Below are positions 47,816 through 57,895 of a DNA stretch of 64,000 bases, one piece after another. This DNA comes from Halocatena marina (GTDB lineage: Archaea > Halobacteriota > Halobacteria > Halobacteriales > Haloarculaceae). The stretch spans positions 124,001 to 188,000 of the forward strand of contig NZ_CP109785.1 of assembly GCF_025913575.1 (NCBI RefSeq). The letters are read 5' to 3'. The notes under the pieces were generated by a model. The model saw only the letters and a program-made list of their open reading frames with translations. It searched no databases and had not been told where the DNA came from. Position numbers and translations under genes: made by a program. The first letter of the stretch is position 1. Each line of letters opens with the position of its first letter.

Positions 47816-48922
47816 ATGAGCAGTCCGTATCGCACCGTCGGTCGGTTGTCGGCTAAGTGGACACTCGGGCGGCTCGCTGTTTACCTGCTGGGTCTGTTCA
47901 TTCTTGCCCTCGTGTTCGTCCTTGCCCCTGCTGATCCAGTACTTGCTACCGGAATCCTCATTCTAGCAGTCGCGATTGCGACGGTAACGAGTGCTGTCGA
48001 AATCGTGCAGGCGTACGAAAAGCGCGCGCTCACGGTGTTCGGAGAGTACCGAGAACTGCTCGATCCTGGTATTCACATCGTCCCGCCGTTCGTTTCCCAA
48101 ACACACCGGTTCGATCTGCGGACACAGACCCTCGATGTTCCTCGCCAAGAGGCGATCACGCGGGACAATTCTCCCGTAACGGCAGACGCCGTCGTTTACA
48201 TCAGAGTGATGGATGCCAAGCGAGCGTACCTCGGGGTCGATCACTACCGTCGGGCAACGTCCCTCCTTGCTCAGACAACACTTCGGGCGGTGCTCGGAGA
48301 TATGAAACTCGATGAGACGCTTTCACGCCGTGATGAGATCAATGGCCGCATTCGGCAGGAGATCGACGAACCAACCGACCAGTGGGGAGTACGAATCGAA
48401 GCTGTCGAGGTACGCGAGGTGAATCCGAGTCGAGGTGTCGTGAGCGCGATGGAACAGCAGTCGTCCGCAGAGCGCCGTCGTCGAGCGATGATCCTCGATG
48501 CACAGGGTGAACGTGTGAGCGCCATTGAGCGCGCACAGGGTGACAAACAGTCAAATATCATTCGTGCGCAGGGAGAAAAGCAATCGCAGGTCTTGGAAGC
48601 ACAGGGAGATGCTGTATCGACAGTGCTTCGAGCGAAAGCAGCCGAATCGATGGGTGAGCGGGCTGTCATCGATAAAGGCATGGAAACACTCGCAGAGATC
48701 GGCCAGAGCGACTCCACCACGTACGTGCTCCCACAGGAACTCACGTCACTCCTCGGGCGCTACGGCAAGCACCTCACTGGCGGTGATGCTCGAGCGTCCC
48801 CTATCGATCTGGAGAGTTTGACGTTTGATGCAGAGACCCGCGATCTGATCGGTATCGACAACATCGAGCAGATCACTCGGGGAGAAGAGACGATCGTTAC
48901 AGAATCCGAACGCAGTCAGTAA
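47816..48922 (+). CDS. SPFH/stomatin-like membrane protein
   Basis: A 368-residue protein. Residues ~15-60 hold two hydrophobic stretches (LAVYLLGLFILALVFVLAPA; ATGILILAVAIATVTSAVEI), followed by the SPFH domain (KRALTVFGEYRELLDPGIHI, QTLDVPRQEAITRDNSPVTA, RATSLLAQTTLRAVLGDMKL, VEVREVNPSRGVVSAMEQQ). A helical region contains four 11-residue repeats of the type AQGERVSAIER/AQGDKQSNIIR. Such proteins oligomerise in membrane microdomains and often partner NfeD or FtsH, which are absent here. TATA-like GCTTAACT lies ~31 nt before the ATG. Its stop is 4 bp from the convergent uvrB stop. Confidence 0.9.
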   Translation: MSSPYRTVGRLSAKWTLGRLAVYLLGLFILALVFVLAPADPVLATGILILAVAIATVTSAVEIVQAYEKRALTVFGEYRELLDPGIHIVPPFVSQTHRFDLRTQTLDVPRQEAITRDNSPVTADAVVYIRVMDAKRAYLGVDHYRRATSLLAQTTLRAVLGDMKLDETLSRRDEINGRIRQEIDEPTDQWGVRIEAVEVREVNPSRGVVSAMEQQSSAERRRRAMILDAQGERVSAIERAQGDKQSNIIRAQGEKQSQVLEAQGDAVSTVLRAKAAESMGERAVIDKGMETLAEIGQSDSTTYVLPQELTSLLGRYGKHLTGGDARASPIDLESLTFDAETRDLIGIDNIEQITRGEETIVTESERSQ

Positions 48923-48926
48923 TCGC

Positions 48927-51038
48927 TCAGAACTCCTCGGACTCGGGTGCAATTCCGGACTCGTCGATCTCGAATTCTTCGTGGATGTTTCGAATCCGGT
49001 CACGAATGTCCGCAGCCAGCTCGAATTCGAGATTGTCCGCAGCTTCCTGCATTCGCTGTTCGAGTTCCGAGATGTACTCTTTTGCTTCTGTGCTCGAATC
49101 GGGTTCGACGCCAGTGACGCCACTGGTGTCTGTCTTGCTTCCGGGGAGATTCGTTTCTCCAACCTCCTTCTGGATCGTCTCGGGTGTATAGCCGTGTTCC
49201 TCGTTGAACTGCTGTTGAATCTCTCGACGTCGCTGGGTCTCTTCGATGGCCGATTGCATCGAGTCGGTCATCTCATCGGCATACAGTATGACTTCGCCGT
49301 TGACGTTGCGTGCTGCACGACCCATTGTCTGAACGAGGGTGGTCGTAGAGCGCAGGAATCCCTCCTGATCGGCGTCGAGAATGGCCACCAGTGACACCTC
49401 AGGAATGTCAAGTCCTTCACGAAGTAGGTTGATTCCGACAAGCACATCGAACTCGCCGAGACGGAGTCCTCGGACGAGCTCGTGGCGTTCGAGTGTGTCC
49501 GTCTCATCGTGCATGTACTCGACCGCGACACCAGCCTCTTCGAGGTATTCGGTGAGATCTTCAGCCATTCGTTTGGTCAGTGTCGTAACGAGCACGCGCT
49601 CGCCGTCCTCGATCCGATTATCGATTCGCGTGAGGAGGTCATCGATCTGGTTCGTCGCACTAGCGGTCTCGATGCTCGGATCTACGAGATGCGTTGGCCG
49701 CACGATCTGTTCTGCGATCTGATCTGAGTGTTCGCGCTCGTACTCGGCGGGTGTCGCGCTGACGTAGAGCTTATCGGCAGTACGCTCTTCGAACTCCTCG
49801 AACGACAGGGGACGATTATCGTAGGCTGTGGGAAGCCGGAAGCCGTTCTCGACGAGTGAATCCTTGCGCGCTTTGTCTCCCGCAAGCTGGCCGCGAATTT
49901 GTGGTAACGTTTGGTGTGACTCATCGACAACAGTGAGGAAGTCATCTGGGAAATAATCGAGCAGCGTGTACGGTGGTTCCCCCGAGTCGCGGTCGCTCAT
50001 GTGAACAGAGTAGTTCTCGATTCCCGAACAGTACCCTGTTTCACGGAGCATTTCGAGGTCGAAGGTTGTGCGCTCCTCGATGCGCTGGGCGGCGAGGAGG
50101 TCGCCTTGCCGCTCGAAGTACGAAACGCGTTCTTGGAGGAGTCCTTCGATCTCTTCGATAGCTCGTTCGAGGCGCTCTTCGGGAATCGAGTAGTGTTCTG
50201 CGGGGTGAAAGAGCACTGCGCGCTGTTCGCCCTTCGATTCGCCCTCTAAAACATCGATCTTCTGCATCCGATCGACCTCCTCACCCCAGAATTCGACGCG
50301 GACGGCGTACCGCCCATACATGGGGAACACCTCGACAGTGTCGCCTCGGACTCGGAACGTCCCTTGCGTGAAGTCTACATCATTGCGCTCGTAGTTAAGA
50401 TCGACAAGCGATGCGAGGAGCTCATCACGATCGATCTGTTGACCAACTTCGAGCCGAAGGGCCATCTCCTCGTAGTTCGCAGGATCACCAAGCCCGTAGA
50501 TGGCCGAGACCGAAGCGACGACGATGACGTCGTTGCGAGTGAGTAACGAGCGCGTCGCTGAGTGTCGGAGTCGATCGATCTCCTCGTTGATCGAGGCGTC
50601 CTTATCGATGTACGTGTCGGTTTGCTCGACGTACGCCTCGGGCTGATAGTAATCGTAGTAAGAAACGAAGTACTCGACGGCGTTGTCCGGAAACAGCGTT
50701 CGGAACTCGTCGTACAACTGCGCCGCGAGGGTCTTGTTGTGTGCAATAACGAGTGTCGGTTTTTGCACCTGTTCGATGAGCCACGAAACGGTATTGGTCT
50801 TTCCCGATCCAGTCACGCCCAGCAACGTTTGTTCGCTTGCTCCATTTCCATAGCCCGCAGCAAGCTGCTCGATGGCTGTTGGCTGATCACCGGCAGGCTC
50901 GAATGGTGCCTCTACGCGGAACGGTCGTTCGAGGTCGGGACGGTCGGGTGAGAGCGGTGACGAACCAGAATTGGAATCGGAATCAGAACTGGAACTAGAG
51001 CGAGGGCTGGAGCCTGAGCTTGAGCTGGGGTCACTCAT
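48927..51038 (-). CDS. uvrB: excinuclease ABC subunit B
   Basis: A 703-residue DNA-damage verification helicase. An unusual ~33-residue Ser/Gly/Asp-rich N-terminal extension precedes the core. Then [18 protein letters not shown] (Walker A), [20 protein letters not shown] (beta hairpin), [15 protein letters not shown] (Walker B DESH), [48 protein letters not shown], and the C-terminal UVR motif ([20 protein letters not shown]) that contacts UvrC. Such bacterial-type UvrABC genes are standard in haloarchaea. Confidence 0.97.
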   Translation of the reverse strand: MSDPSSSSGSSPRSSSSSDSDSNSGSSPLSPDRPDLERPFRVEAPFEPAGDQPTAIEQLAAGYGNGASEQTLLGVTGSGKTNTVSWLIEQVQKPTLVIAHNKTLAAQLYDEFRTLFPDNAVEYFVSYYDYYQPEAYVEQTDTYIDKDASINEEIDRLRHSATRSLLTRNDVIVVASVSAIYGLGDPANYEEMALRLEVGQQIDRDELLASLVDLNYERNDVDFTQGTFRVRGDTVEVFPMYGRYAVRVEFWGEEVDRMQKIDVLEGESKGEQRAVLFHPAEHYSIPEERLERAIEEIEGLLQERVSYFERQGDLLAAQRIEERTTFDLEMLRETGYCSGIENYSVHMSDRDSGEPPYTLLDYFPDDFLTVVDESHQTLPQIRGQLAGDKARKDSLVENGFRLPTAYDNRPLSFEEFEERTADKLYVSATPAEYEREHSDQIAEQIVRPTHLVDPSIETASATNQIDDLLTRIDNRIEDGERVLVTTLTKRMAEDLTEYLEEAGVAVEYMHDETDTLERHELVRGLRLGEFDVLVGINLLREGLDIPEVSLVAILDADQEGFLRSTTTLVQTMGRAARNVNGEVILYADEMTDSMQSAIEETQRRREIQQQFNEEHGYTPETIQKEVGETNLPGSKTDTSGVTGVEPDSSTEAKEYISELEQRMQEAADNLEFELAADIRDRIRNIHEEFEIDESGIAPESEEF

Positions 51039-51343
51039 TGTCTACGATTAGGAGCGAGAGCACTTCAGGAACTCGATTGCGGTGGTTTGGGTTCGTTCGA
51101 GAATATCGACAAACACGAACACGGCTACTGATTTCAGCTCAAATTCTGATACACGTTTCTATTGAGCGTGGATGATTTTGATGATTGGCAGCTTCTCTAA
51201 TCGGGGCTGTTGTTTCTATTGCAGCGAGAGTTTGAGAGACGAGATCTCCTCGAAAGCGCGACAGTGTGGTGGCTTGAGCATAGCTTCGCTTCGTAGCGGT
51301 CGTTCTCGGAAATCCTAAGTAGCGGACTCGACAGAGTATGAGT
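51039..51343. other. divergent spacer uvrB / rpl40e
   Basis: About 305 bp with promoters for both genes; CCTAAGTA at about 51314 is a plausible TATA element for rpl40e. No gene or repeat is seen. Confidence 0.4.
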
Positions 51344-51493
51344 ATGGCTAGTTTCCCCGAGGCAGAAGATCGGCTCCTCAACAAGATGATTTGCATGCGC
51401 TGTAACGCTCGCAATCCGGCACGCGCAGACAGCTGCCGGAAATGTGGATACAAAAATCTTCGACCAAAGGCGAAAGAGAGCCGCTCGGTCTGA
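51344..51493 (+). CDS. rpl40e: 50S ribosomal protein L40e
   Basis: A 49-residue zinc-ribbon ribosomal protein: [17 protein letters not shown] starts it, followed by [20 protein letters not shown] and a basic tail. The two CxxC knuckles (CMRC and CRKC) bind zinc. It is strongly basic for a halophile protein, as expected of a small rRNA-binding protein. Size and sequence match archaeal L40e. TATA-like element ~27 nt upstream; the convergent neighbour is tsr3. Confidence 0.95.
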   Translation: MASFPEAEDRLLNKMICMRCNARNPARADSCRKCGYKNLRPKAKESRSV

Positions 51494-51529
51494 TTTTCAT
51501 CACCTTTGGTGGTTAGCTACTTGGTACAA

Positions 51530-52024
51530 TTAGTCCTCACTTTCAAGGTAGTCCTGTTGGACTGAAACGATGGCAGTGGAGTCCTCGCACGCGGCGTAGC
51601 GAGAAAGTGGTTCGGCGTTGAGTTCGAGGAACGTGTGTCCCCACCGAAATTTCGAGAGGAGTTGTTCTGCCTGTTCACGCTCGCCGAGAATACACAGTGC
51701 ACCGGCGAACGCTTCGACAGTGTTCAGCTGGAAGGGCTGTCCGTAGTTCACGGGATTGGCGGCGACGAGGAATGGGAGTGCTCGATGTGTGCCCCGTAGT
51801 TGGAATGCTTCGCTTTCGGCTGTTTCCCACGAGCAATCGAGTGCGATGAGGACATCGTCAGTGTCGGCTGGTGAGAGTGCCTGCTCTGCGAACGGATTGA
51901 GAACAATTCCCGGAGGGACCGAGCGCGCCGACTGGTGTAACTCTGTGAGGTCAAAGCGCGCGAGCTTGCGAGCACTGCACTTCTCGGGATCGTCGTCTCC
52001 CTCGTACCGGACGTGAATCTCCAC
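51530..52024 (-). CDS. tsr3: 16S rRNA aminocarboxypropyltransferase (Tsr3/DUF367)
   Basis: A 164-residue SPOUT-like enzyme transferring the acp group from SAM to the hypermodified uridine of small-subunit rRNA (m1acp3Psi). Motifs: [17 protein letters not shown] near the N terminus, [47 protein letters not shown], and [18 protein letters not shown] followed by [11 protein letters not shown]. Length is typical. Pairing with rpl40e, a convergent translation gene, fits a ribosome-related neighbourhood. Confidence 0.93.
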   Translation of the reverse strand: MEIHVRYEGDDDPEKCSARKLARFDLTELHQSARSVPPGIVLNPFAEQALSPADTDDVLIALDCSWETAESEAFQLRGTHRALPFLVAANPVNYGQPFQLNTVEAFAGALCILGEREQAEQLLSKFRWGHTFLELNAEPLSRYAACEDSTAIVSVQQDYLESED

Positions 52025-52098
52025 GCCTGTACTCGTCGCGCCACCGATAAAAGCCGACCGACCAGCGCGCTCTTGTGACCACCGCGCGTGGTTTCGCC

Positions 52099-52431
52099 AT
52101 GGACGAACTCGTCCGTGAGTATTACCGAGCTATCGACGAGCACGATTACGATGCACTTCAGACCGTTCTCGCGCCCGCGTTCATCCACGACCGCCCTGAT
52201 CGAACGATCGATGGCCGCGATGCCTTCGTTCGATTCATGCGCGATGAACGCCCCGAGACCGACACGACACACGACATTGTGGATCTGTTCCGAAAAGAGC
52301 AGGCTATTGCTGTCCGTGGGACTCTCAACCGAGCGAACGGTGAGACGTGGATCGAGTTCGTCGATGTATTCTCGGTTGAAAACGGTGTGATCGCATCGCT
52401 GAAAACGTACTCTCGTTCAACGCAGGAGTAA
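52099..52431 (+). CDS. SnoaL-like / NTF2-fold protein
   Basis: 110 residues from the ATG at 52099 ([20 protein letters not shown]). The pattern of a long N-terminal helix, [20 protein letters not shown], and the final curved sheet ([21 protein letters not shown]) marks a SnoaL/NTF2 domain, a fold shared by ketosteroid isomerases, polyketide cyclases and many ligand-binding proteins. Specific function cannot be given. Confidence 0.85.
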   Translation: MDELVREYYRAIDEHDYDALQTVLAPAFIHDRPDRTIDGRDAFVRFMRDERPETDTTHDIVDLFRKEQAIAVRGTLNRANGETWIEFVDVFSVENGVIASLKTYSRSTQE

Positions 52432-52629
52432 CTCCGCGGCTATTCGTGGCTATCTATCGCTCTGGTCATGGGTGATCGATACCTCGCACTGTTTCTCCAG
52501 AATTTATCCAGCGCGACGAGATTCATCGGACAACACCGTGTTCGAGTATCGAATGTATCTCACCAGACAACGCTCACATACCAGTAGGCTCCTCGTACCC
52601 AAGGTTGCACTGTTGAGTTGTGCAACCGG

Positions 52630-53175
52630 TCAGTCCGTGCGCTTTGTTCCTCCCGCAACGATCGCTAACTCCGGTCGCTCTCGTTTCAATCCACTATAAT
52701 CACCGTTTCGCCGGTAGTCGCTGTACTCAGCAAGCGCCTTGACCAGACACGTCGCTGCGCTGTTCGCATCTGGCAGTGGTGTCGTCGCTGCCGGCGTTCG
52801 TGAGTCCTCTGGCGCAAACACCACGCGGCTCACGCGCCCATCTGTTTGCTCGTGATACCGAAGCCGTGCTTCGTTCTCGAACCAACATCCTGAGATCGTT
52901 TCGCCCACCGCGCGATAGTTGGTGATGCGTGTAATCTGCGGAAGCTCCCAAGCACCGTTTGCTTCCTCGTTTCCGATGCCTGCTGCCGTTAGCACTCGTT
53001 CGACTTGCTCGGCATGTGTACAGTCCAGACACTGGCACGGTCGACACCACACACTGTCACCAACATCGACGACGTGACTGAGTTCAGCGGTTGAGACCGC
53101 ACTGCGATTCTCGACCATTGACGGATTAACGCGCTGCCCCATTCGGTTGCGAAACTGCATAACTGGGAGGTTCAT
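52630..53175 (-). CDS. hypothetical Cys-rich protein, second gene of a pair
   Basis: A 181-residue protein I do not recognise. Near residue 45 is a CxxCxCxxC cluster (CRPCQCLDC) that could bind zinc or iron. The rest mixes helices and strands (VERVLTAAGIGNEEANGAWE, AVGETISGCWFENEARLRYH, ATCLVKALAEYSDYRRNGDY). Its ATG overlaps the TGA of the preceding small gene (ATGA), so the two are translated together. A mobile-element or virus origin is possible but unproven. Confidence 0.55.
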   Translation of the reverse strand: MNLPVMQFRNRMGQRVNPSMVENRSAVSTAELSHVVDVGDSVWCRPCQCLDCTHAEQVERVLTAAGIGNEEANGAWELPQITRITNYRAVGETISGCWFENEARLRYHEQTDGRVSRVVFAPEDSRTPAATTPLPDANSAATCLVKALAEYSDYRRNGDYSGLKRERPELAIVAGGTKRTD

Positions 53176-53381
53176 CGGTTATCACCCCACATCGAGTCTG
53201 TGAATCGATCAGCCGAGCTTACTGGACAGCCGGCACTATGTTCGAGCGGTACTCGACTCGTTTCAACTGTAATTCCGCAGTATCGGCACCGCACGACGTC
53301 AGAACTAACTAATTTCTCACACTGGTAGTTTGTATGATATTTTTCGATACCGTTACCTACGTCGGTCTCATTTCGGATCAT
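53172..53381 (-). CDS. small zinc-finger-like protein, first gene of a pair
   Basis: A 69-residue protein with C...CxxC...HxxGC (YQCEKL, CRYCGITVE, LEHSAGCPVSS), the arrangement of a treble-clef-like zinc site. The pattern resembles haloarchaeal small zinc fingers, with no defined role. It overlaps the next gene by 4 bp. Confidence 0.55.
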   Translation of the reverse strand: MIRNETDVGNGIEKYHTNYQCEKLVSSDVVRCRYCGITVETSRVPLEHSAGCPVSSADRFTDSMWGDNR

Positions 53382-53641
53382 GGGTTCTGTCGTTGAGAGA
53401 ACCCCAGCGTTGGGTGTCCCTGCACCCGGCGTGATTTACGAACGAACACGCCTCCGGCACTGGCGTTCTCTACCGATCATCGTGCCGCGAACCATTATAA
53501 ATATACTGATGATCTTCATACGAGTTTGTCATATTACCAGCTAACGGGAACGTATATCGAAAAAACCGTTCATTCTGTTGTGTCGTTACCCCTGTTCCCG
53601 ATCTACTGTCGGGCCACACTCACATCAAAGCCTGACTGGTG
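53382..53641. other. spacer between zinc-finger pair and serS
   Basis: About 260 bp. GGTTCTGTCGTTGAGAGAACC is a short inverted repeat (6-bp arms) near 53382-53402, and ATTATAAATATAC near 53494 is a strong TATA-like sequence on the plus strand with no gene behind it. Confidence 0.45.
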
Positions 53642-55003
53642 TTACTCTCGATCGCCGCTCCCGAGCGCGCTTTCACCCACCGGTTCATGCCCCGCGATGA
53701 CTTCCTGTCCTCCCATATATGGTTGGAGCGCATCGGGAACGTTCACAGTACCATCCTCGTTCTGGTAGTATTCGAGGATAGCAACCATCACGCGTGGAAG
53801 TGCAAGTCCCGAGGCGTTGAGCGTGTGGAGGTATTCTGCACTTTCGTGGCGCTCAGGCCGGTAACGCAGTCCTGCTCGGCGCGCTTGGAAATCCTCGAAG
53901 TTCGACGCACTCGACACTTCCAGCCAGCGACCGCCTTCTTCAGGCCCATCGGGCATGTCGTCAGCGGGTGCCCACACTTCGATATCGACCTGTTTCGATT
54001 GCTTATCACCGATATCACCGGCACAGATTTCGAGGATACGATAGGGCAGTTCGAGCCGACGGAGCGTCTCCTCAGCTTCATCCAATAATGCGTCGAAACG
54101 GTCGTAGCTCGTCTCCGGTTCGACGAAGTTGACCAGCTCGACCTTGTTGAACTGGTGGACGCGGACGATTCCGCGCGTTTCAGTGCCGTGCTCTCCGGCT
54201 TCACGTCGGAAGTTCGGTGTATACGCCTGATGTTTGAGTGGGAGATCATCACGGAGGAGGATCTCATCAGCGTACATATTCGTTACAGGGACCTCTGCAG
54301 TGGGACAGAGCCAGAGATCTTCGTTTTCGATCTTGTACGCGTCTTCGGCGAACTTCGGCAGCTGACCGGTCCCTGTCATCGATTCGCTGTTGATGGGAAT
54401 CGGTGGGAAGACGTCCACGTATCCCTGCTCGCGGTGGAGATCGAGCATGAACTGGACGAGTGCGTGTTCGAGCCGCGCACCGTCACCAGTAAGGAAGTAG
54501 TAGCCACTTCCAGTCGTCTTTGCGCCGCGCGCCTCGTCGATAATAGCCAACCGTTCACCAAGTTCGTAGTGTGGAACAATCTCTGATGGAAGATGACGCA
54601 GCCCGTCGAAGCCCTCACGACGGAGCTCTACGTTGTCTTCTTCGCCCTCTCCCGGCGGAACACTCTCATGAAGGATCTGCGGGAGTTCGAGTAGCGCTGC
54701 CTCAAGCTCCTCGTTCAGTTCTTCTGCGCGTTCCTCGACGGTGTCGAGTTCGGCTTTGAGTTCCTGTGAGCGTTCGATCGCTTGCTGTGCTTCGTCCTCC
54801 TTTCCGTCCCGCTTGAGCTGACCGATACGCTCGCTGACCTCGTTGCGCTCGTGACGGAGCTCGTCGCCACGCGCTTTGAGTTTGCGCCACTCCTCGTCGA
54901 TCGTGAGTACGCGATCGAGATCAACTTCGTCGGTCATTCCTCGTTTTTCGAGTGTGTCCCGAACGACATCTGGATGCTCGCGGACGAACTGCCTCGGTAA
55001 CAT
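53642..55003 (-). CDS. serS: seryl-tRNA synthetase
   Basis: A 453-residue class II synthetase of the common (not methanogen-type) form. The N-terminal coiled-coil tRNA-binding arm spans ~residues 25-110 (RDELRHERNEVSERIGQLKR). Motif 1 lies in the LVQFMLDLHREQGYVDVFPP region, motif 2 in FRREAGEHGTETRGIVRVHQFNKVEL and motif 3 in GLALPRVMVAILEYYQNEDG. An acidic gap (EGEEDNVE) sits between arm and core. It is divergently oriented to the MBL hydrolase gene. Confidence 0.97.
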   Translation of the reverse strand: MLPRQFVREHPDVVRDTLEKRGMTDEVDLDRVLTIDEEWRKLKARGDELRHERNEVSERIGQLKRDGKEDEAQQAIERSQELKAELDTVEERAEELNEELEAALLELPQILHESVPPGEGEEDNVELRREGFDGLRHLPSEIVPHYELGERLAIIDEARGAKTTGSGYYFLTGDGARLEHALVQFMLDLHREQGYVDVFPPIPINSESMTGTGQLPKFAEDAYKIENEDLWLCPTAEVPVTNMYADEILLRDDLPLKHQAYTPNFRREAGEHGTETRGIVRVHQFNKVELVNFVEPETSYDRFDALLDEAEETLRRLELPYRILEICAGDIGDKQSKQVDIEVWAPADDMPDGPEEGGRWLEVSSASNFEDFQARRAGLRYRPERHESAEYLHTLNASGLALPRVMVAILEYYQNEDGTVNVPDALQPYMGGQEVIAGHEPVGESALGSGDRE

Positions 55004-55104
55004 GCGACCTGATTCCCACGGACAGAACTAAGGCGTATCGCATCCGTGATCTTCGTGAACACGAACGACAGAATCCTTTTGTCTCCTGCTCGTTCCTCTC
55101 TGGT

Positions 55105-56007
55105 ATGGCTATCGGCGACCTGTATCCAGTCGAAACGGGCGACTGCACCGATCTGTATTACATCGACACCGGAATGTATGATACCCCTGAATATGGCGCG
55201 GTCTACATTCTCGATGCAGAGCGACCTGCTGTGGTCGACACCGGAATTGGCATGCGCTATGACGCTATTCTCGACGCAATAGAGAGGGTCGGTATTGCCC
55301 GCGATGAGCTCGAAATCATCGCGCCAACACATATCCATCTCGATCACGCTGGCGGTGCGGGGTATCTCGCTCGAGACTGTCCGAACGCCGACGTTGTCGT
55401 CCACGAGCGTGGTGCCCGCCATCTTGTCGATCCGTCGCGGCTAATCGCTGGTACAAAAGCCGCTGTCGAAGATCAGTGGGAGTTCTATCGTGAACCCATC
55501 TCCGTACCAGAAGATCGTATTCGGGAACTCACCGACGGCGATATCATTGATCTCGGTACCCACCAGCTGGTTACTCACCATGTGCCTGGTCACGCACCCC
55601 ATCAGGTCGTATTCGAAGACCCAGAGAATAACGCTGTATTTACTGCCGACGCTGCCGGTATCTACGTGCCTGCCATCGATGCTGTTCGCCAGACGACGCC
55701 ACCGCCGGACTTCGACCTCGAACAGTGTCTTGCTGATATCGAACTCATCCAATCACTTGAACCAGCGACGCTCCTATATGCTCACTATGGTCCCGCACCC
55801 ACCGAACACCGACTTGATGAGTATGCCGACGTACTCACCGAATGGATCGAGTCTGTCGAAATGGTTCGACAGCAAAAGGATGACGTCGTCGATCACTTCA
55901 TCGCCGAAACTCCGATGAGCGGCGTCTGGGGCGAACGAAAGGCTCGCGCCGAAGCGGCGATGAACACCCGAGGCGTCCTCCGGTATCTCGATACTCGTCA
56001 CGACTGA
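55105..56007 (+). CDS. MBL-fold metallo-hydrolase
   Basis: 300 residues from the ATG at 55105 (MAIGDLYPVETGDCTDLYYI). The metal motif is intact: THIHLDHAGG (HxHxDH), HHVPGHAPHQVV, and FTADAAGIYVP with the bridging Asp, then AHYGPAP. The protein belongs to the broad MBL hydrolase/glyoxalase II-like group; substrate not predictable. The C-terminal ~70 residues form a helical cap (RLDEYADVLTEWIESVEMVR). Upstream in-frame codons antisense to serS are not used. Confidence 0.9.
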   Translation: MAIGDLYPVETGDCTDLYYIDTGMYDTPEYGAVYILDAERPAVVDTGIGMRYDAILDAIERVGIARDELEIIAPTHIHLDHAGGAGYLARDCPNADVVVHERGARHLVDPSRLIAGTKAAVEDQWEFYREPISVPEDRIRELTDGDIIDLGTHQLVTHHVPGHAPHQVVFEDPENNAVFTADAAGIYVPAIDAVRQTTPPPDFDLEQCLADIELIQSLEPATLLYAHYGPAPTEHRLDEYADVLTEWIESVEMVRQQKDDVVDHFIAETPMSGVWGERKARAEAAMNTRGVLRYLDTRHD

Positions 56008-56253
56008 ATAGCTCTCTTATTTCCAGTATCTATCTCGGCCTCGTTTCAATCACTAAATCATATGATGTGATGAGTGAGTAGTTAGGGATATATTATTGAT
56101 ATTCGAAGATTTTAATTGATGTTCGGTAATTGAATAAATAACATTTGTATGAAAGTCACTTTCATTTAGAAATGCATCTAATCACCATTTTACCCATCTA
56201 AAGGCTTTTATCACTATTCTACATACCATTCACATCGGGATTGGTGAAACGGA
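56008..56253. other. A+T-rich spacer
   Basis: About 245 bp, strongly A+T-rich, no gene. It probably holds the promoter of the zinc-ribbon gene at 56254. Confidence 0.4.
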
Positions 56254-56427
56254 ATGAACATTGTCACCGCGCTCAGGCGGGAACTCACGAACACCACACC
56301 CACGGAACGGTCCCCCTACAAGTGCGGCGGCTGTGGGATGCGCTTTGAACTACAGCGACACGTCTGTCCTGCCTGTGGTGGGTACACGATTGAACGAACT
56401 GAGTGGCCCTGCCTCTCTGAGCGTTGA
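56254..56427 (+). CDS. small zinc-ribbon protein
   Basis: A 57-residue protein: MNIVTALRRELTNTTPTERS, then YKCGGCGMRFELQRHVCPAC and GGYTIERTEWPCLSER. Two CxxC pairs (CGGC, CPAC) form a rubredoxin-like zinc ribbon. Small proteins of this pattern are common in haloarchaea and unassigned in function. A possible Shine-Dalgarno is absent; the upstream spacer is A+T-rich. Confidence 0.75.
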   Translation: MNIVTALRRELTNTTPTERSPYKCGGCGMRFELQRHVCPACGGYTIERTEWPCLSER

Positions 56428-56755
56428 CTCCGGCGTTCGATACGCAGTACCACAACCGATCTGGTGAGTGATTACGTTATTGTACGTATTCAAACTGAAC
56501 ACCGAAACAATTTTGTATAATATGAATAGTAAATATTTACTGTCGGCTATGCGCTTACTGCTACTCAACAGCCGACCTCCCCAGACACCACACTAACTCG
56601 ACCTTGGAAACCGGTCAGACGTGTGCGTAGCATGACTCCCCGTCTGGTGGAGCCCTCCCTATTGTTGGTTTGTCACACAGCTACTCGAGCACTGTATAGT
56701 TCTCAAAATAGTTGGAGAGTGGCAGAAATCCGCTGGAGTCAGGCCAGAGCGGATA
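56428..56755. other. intergenic spacer
   Basis: About 330 bp between convergent genes, no supported gene; the first half is A+T-rich. Confidence 0.4.
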
Positions 56756-57895
56756 TTACGAGCTCACTCCGAGCGCAGCCGCGACGTCGAGGAGGCCCGA
56801 TCCTTGTTCGTTGCTAGACAGGCCGATGTCTTCGGCTGTATCCGTTAGGCGTTGACGTGCTTCGGTGTTCGTGTAGCCTTGTGCCATGAGCTGGGCACCA
56901 GCACCACTCACGTGTGGACAGGCCATCGATGTCCCACTGAGCGTTGAGTATCCACCGCCAGTGTACGTTGAGTAGATATCGGCTCCTGGAGCGGCGATCT
57001 CGACTTCCGGACCGGTTGAGGAGAAGCTTGCAAGTCCGTCGGAGCTGTTGGTCGCACTCACCGCAATAGCTTCTGGCTCGGCGGCCGGGTAGCCAACACA
57101 GTCGCTGCACGGTCCGCTATTACCAGCAGCAGCGACCACGAGAACGCCACGGTTGTAGGCGTATTGGACAGCGTCTGTGACCGCAGATGACTGACCGCCA
57201 CCGAGGCTCAGGCTGGCGACGTCCCAGCCTTGATCGGCGACGTATTCGATTCCGGCAGCGACGTCCGAGAACGAGCCGCTTCCGGTACCAGTGAGTACCT
57301 TGACTGCGTGGAGCGTTGCGTTGGTGCTCACACCAACGACACCTTGACTGTTGTTGACCGCGTTGGCGGACCCGGCACAGTGCGTTCCGTGGCCGTTGTC
57401 GTCGTCCCAGTCGTAGTTGCAGTCCGATCCAGAACAGCTTGTAAATGCGGTTCCTGAACCGAGGTTGGCCTGTAGATCTGGGTGATCACTATCAATTCCA
57501 GTGTCGATGATAGCGATGTCGGCGCCGGAACCGGTATACCCACTGTCGTGAGCGTTGTCAGCGTCGACTCGGTCAACACCCCATGGGTTAGACTGAGCGA
57601 GCGCGTGCATCTGTCCGTTTTCTTCTACATATCGGACATCAGAACGCTGACGGAGTCCTTTTAGCGCCCGCTTTGGTACCCGAATCGTAGCAGCGTTGAA
57701 TCCAAACTCTCGAACAGTCTGATTCGATGCTGAAATAGTCGCCTGTCGTCCACTCTCCTTGTCGTACCCGACGTTGACCTCTACAACATCGTCGGGACGA
57801 GCTGCTGCAAGCCCACCAAAACTGGCGAGGGCTGCAGTTCCGCCGATCGTTTGTAGCAACTGTCTCCGCGAAACAGGGTTTGTATTCTCTCGCAT
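56756..57895 (-). CDS. halolysin-like subtilisin family (S8) serine protease, Tat-exported
   Basis: 379 residues from the ATG at 57895. A Tat signal (VSRRQLLQTIGGTAALASFG) and an inhibitor-type propeptide (VEVNVGYDKESGRQ... VRYVEENGQMHAL) precede the mature protease, which begins near NPWGVDRVDADNAHDSG. The triad is Asp in IAIIDTGIDSDHPDL, His in NGHGTHCAGSANAV, Ser in GTSMACPHVSGAG, with oxyanion Asn in VVAAAGNSGPC. It ends straight after the catalytic domain: the ~100-residue C-terminal extension of classical halolysins is missing. Extracellular protein digestion is the likely role. Confidence 0.93.
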   Translation of the reverse strand: MRENTNPVSRRQLLQTIGGTAALASFGGLAAARPDDVVEVNVGYDKESGRQATISASNQTVREFGFNAATIRVPKRALKGLRQRSDVRYVEENGQMHALAQSNPWGVDRVDADNAHDSGYTGSGADIAIIDTGIDSDHPDLQANLGSGTAFTSCSGSDCNYDWDDDNGHGTHCAGSANAVNNSQGVVGVSTNATLHAVKVLTGTGSGSFSDVAAGIEYVADQGWDVASLSLGGGQSSAVTDAVQYAYNRGVLVVAAAGNSGPCSDCVGYPAAEPEAIAVSATNSSDGLASFSSTGPEVEIAAPGADIYSTYTGGGYSTLSGTSMACPHVSGAGAQLMAQGYTNTEARQRLTDTAEDIGLSSNEQGSGLLDVAAALGVSS

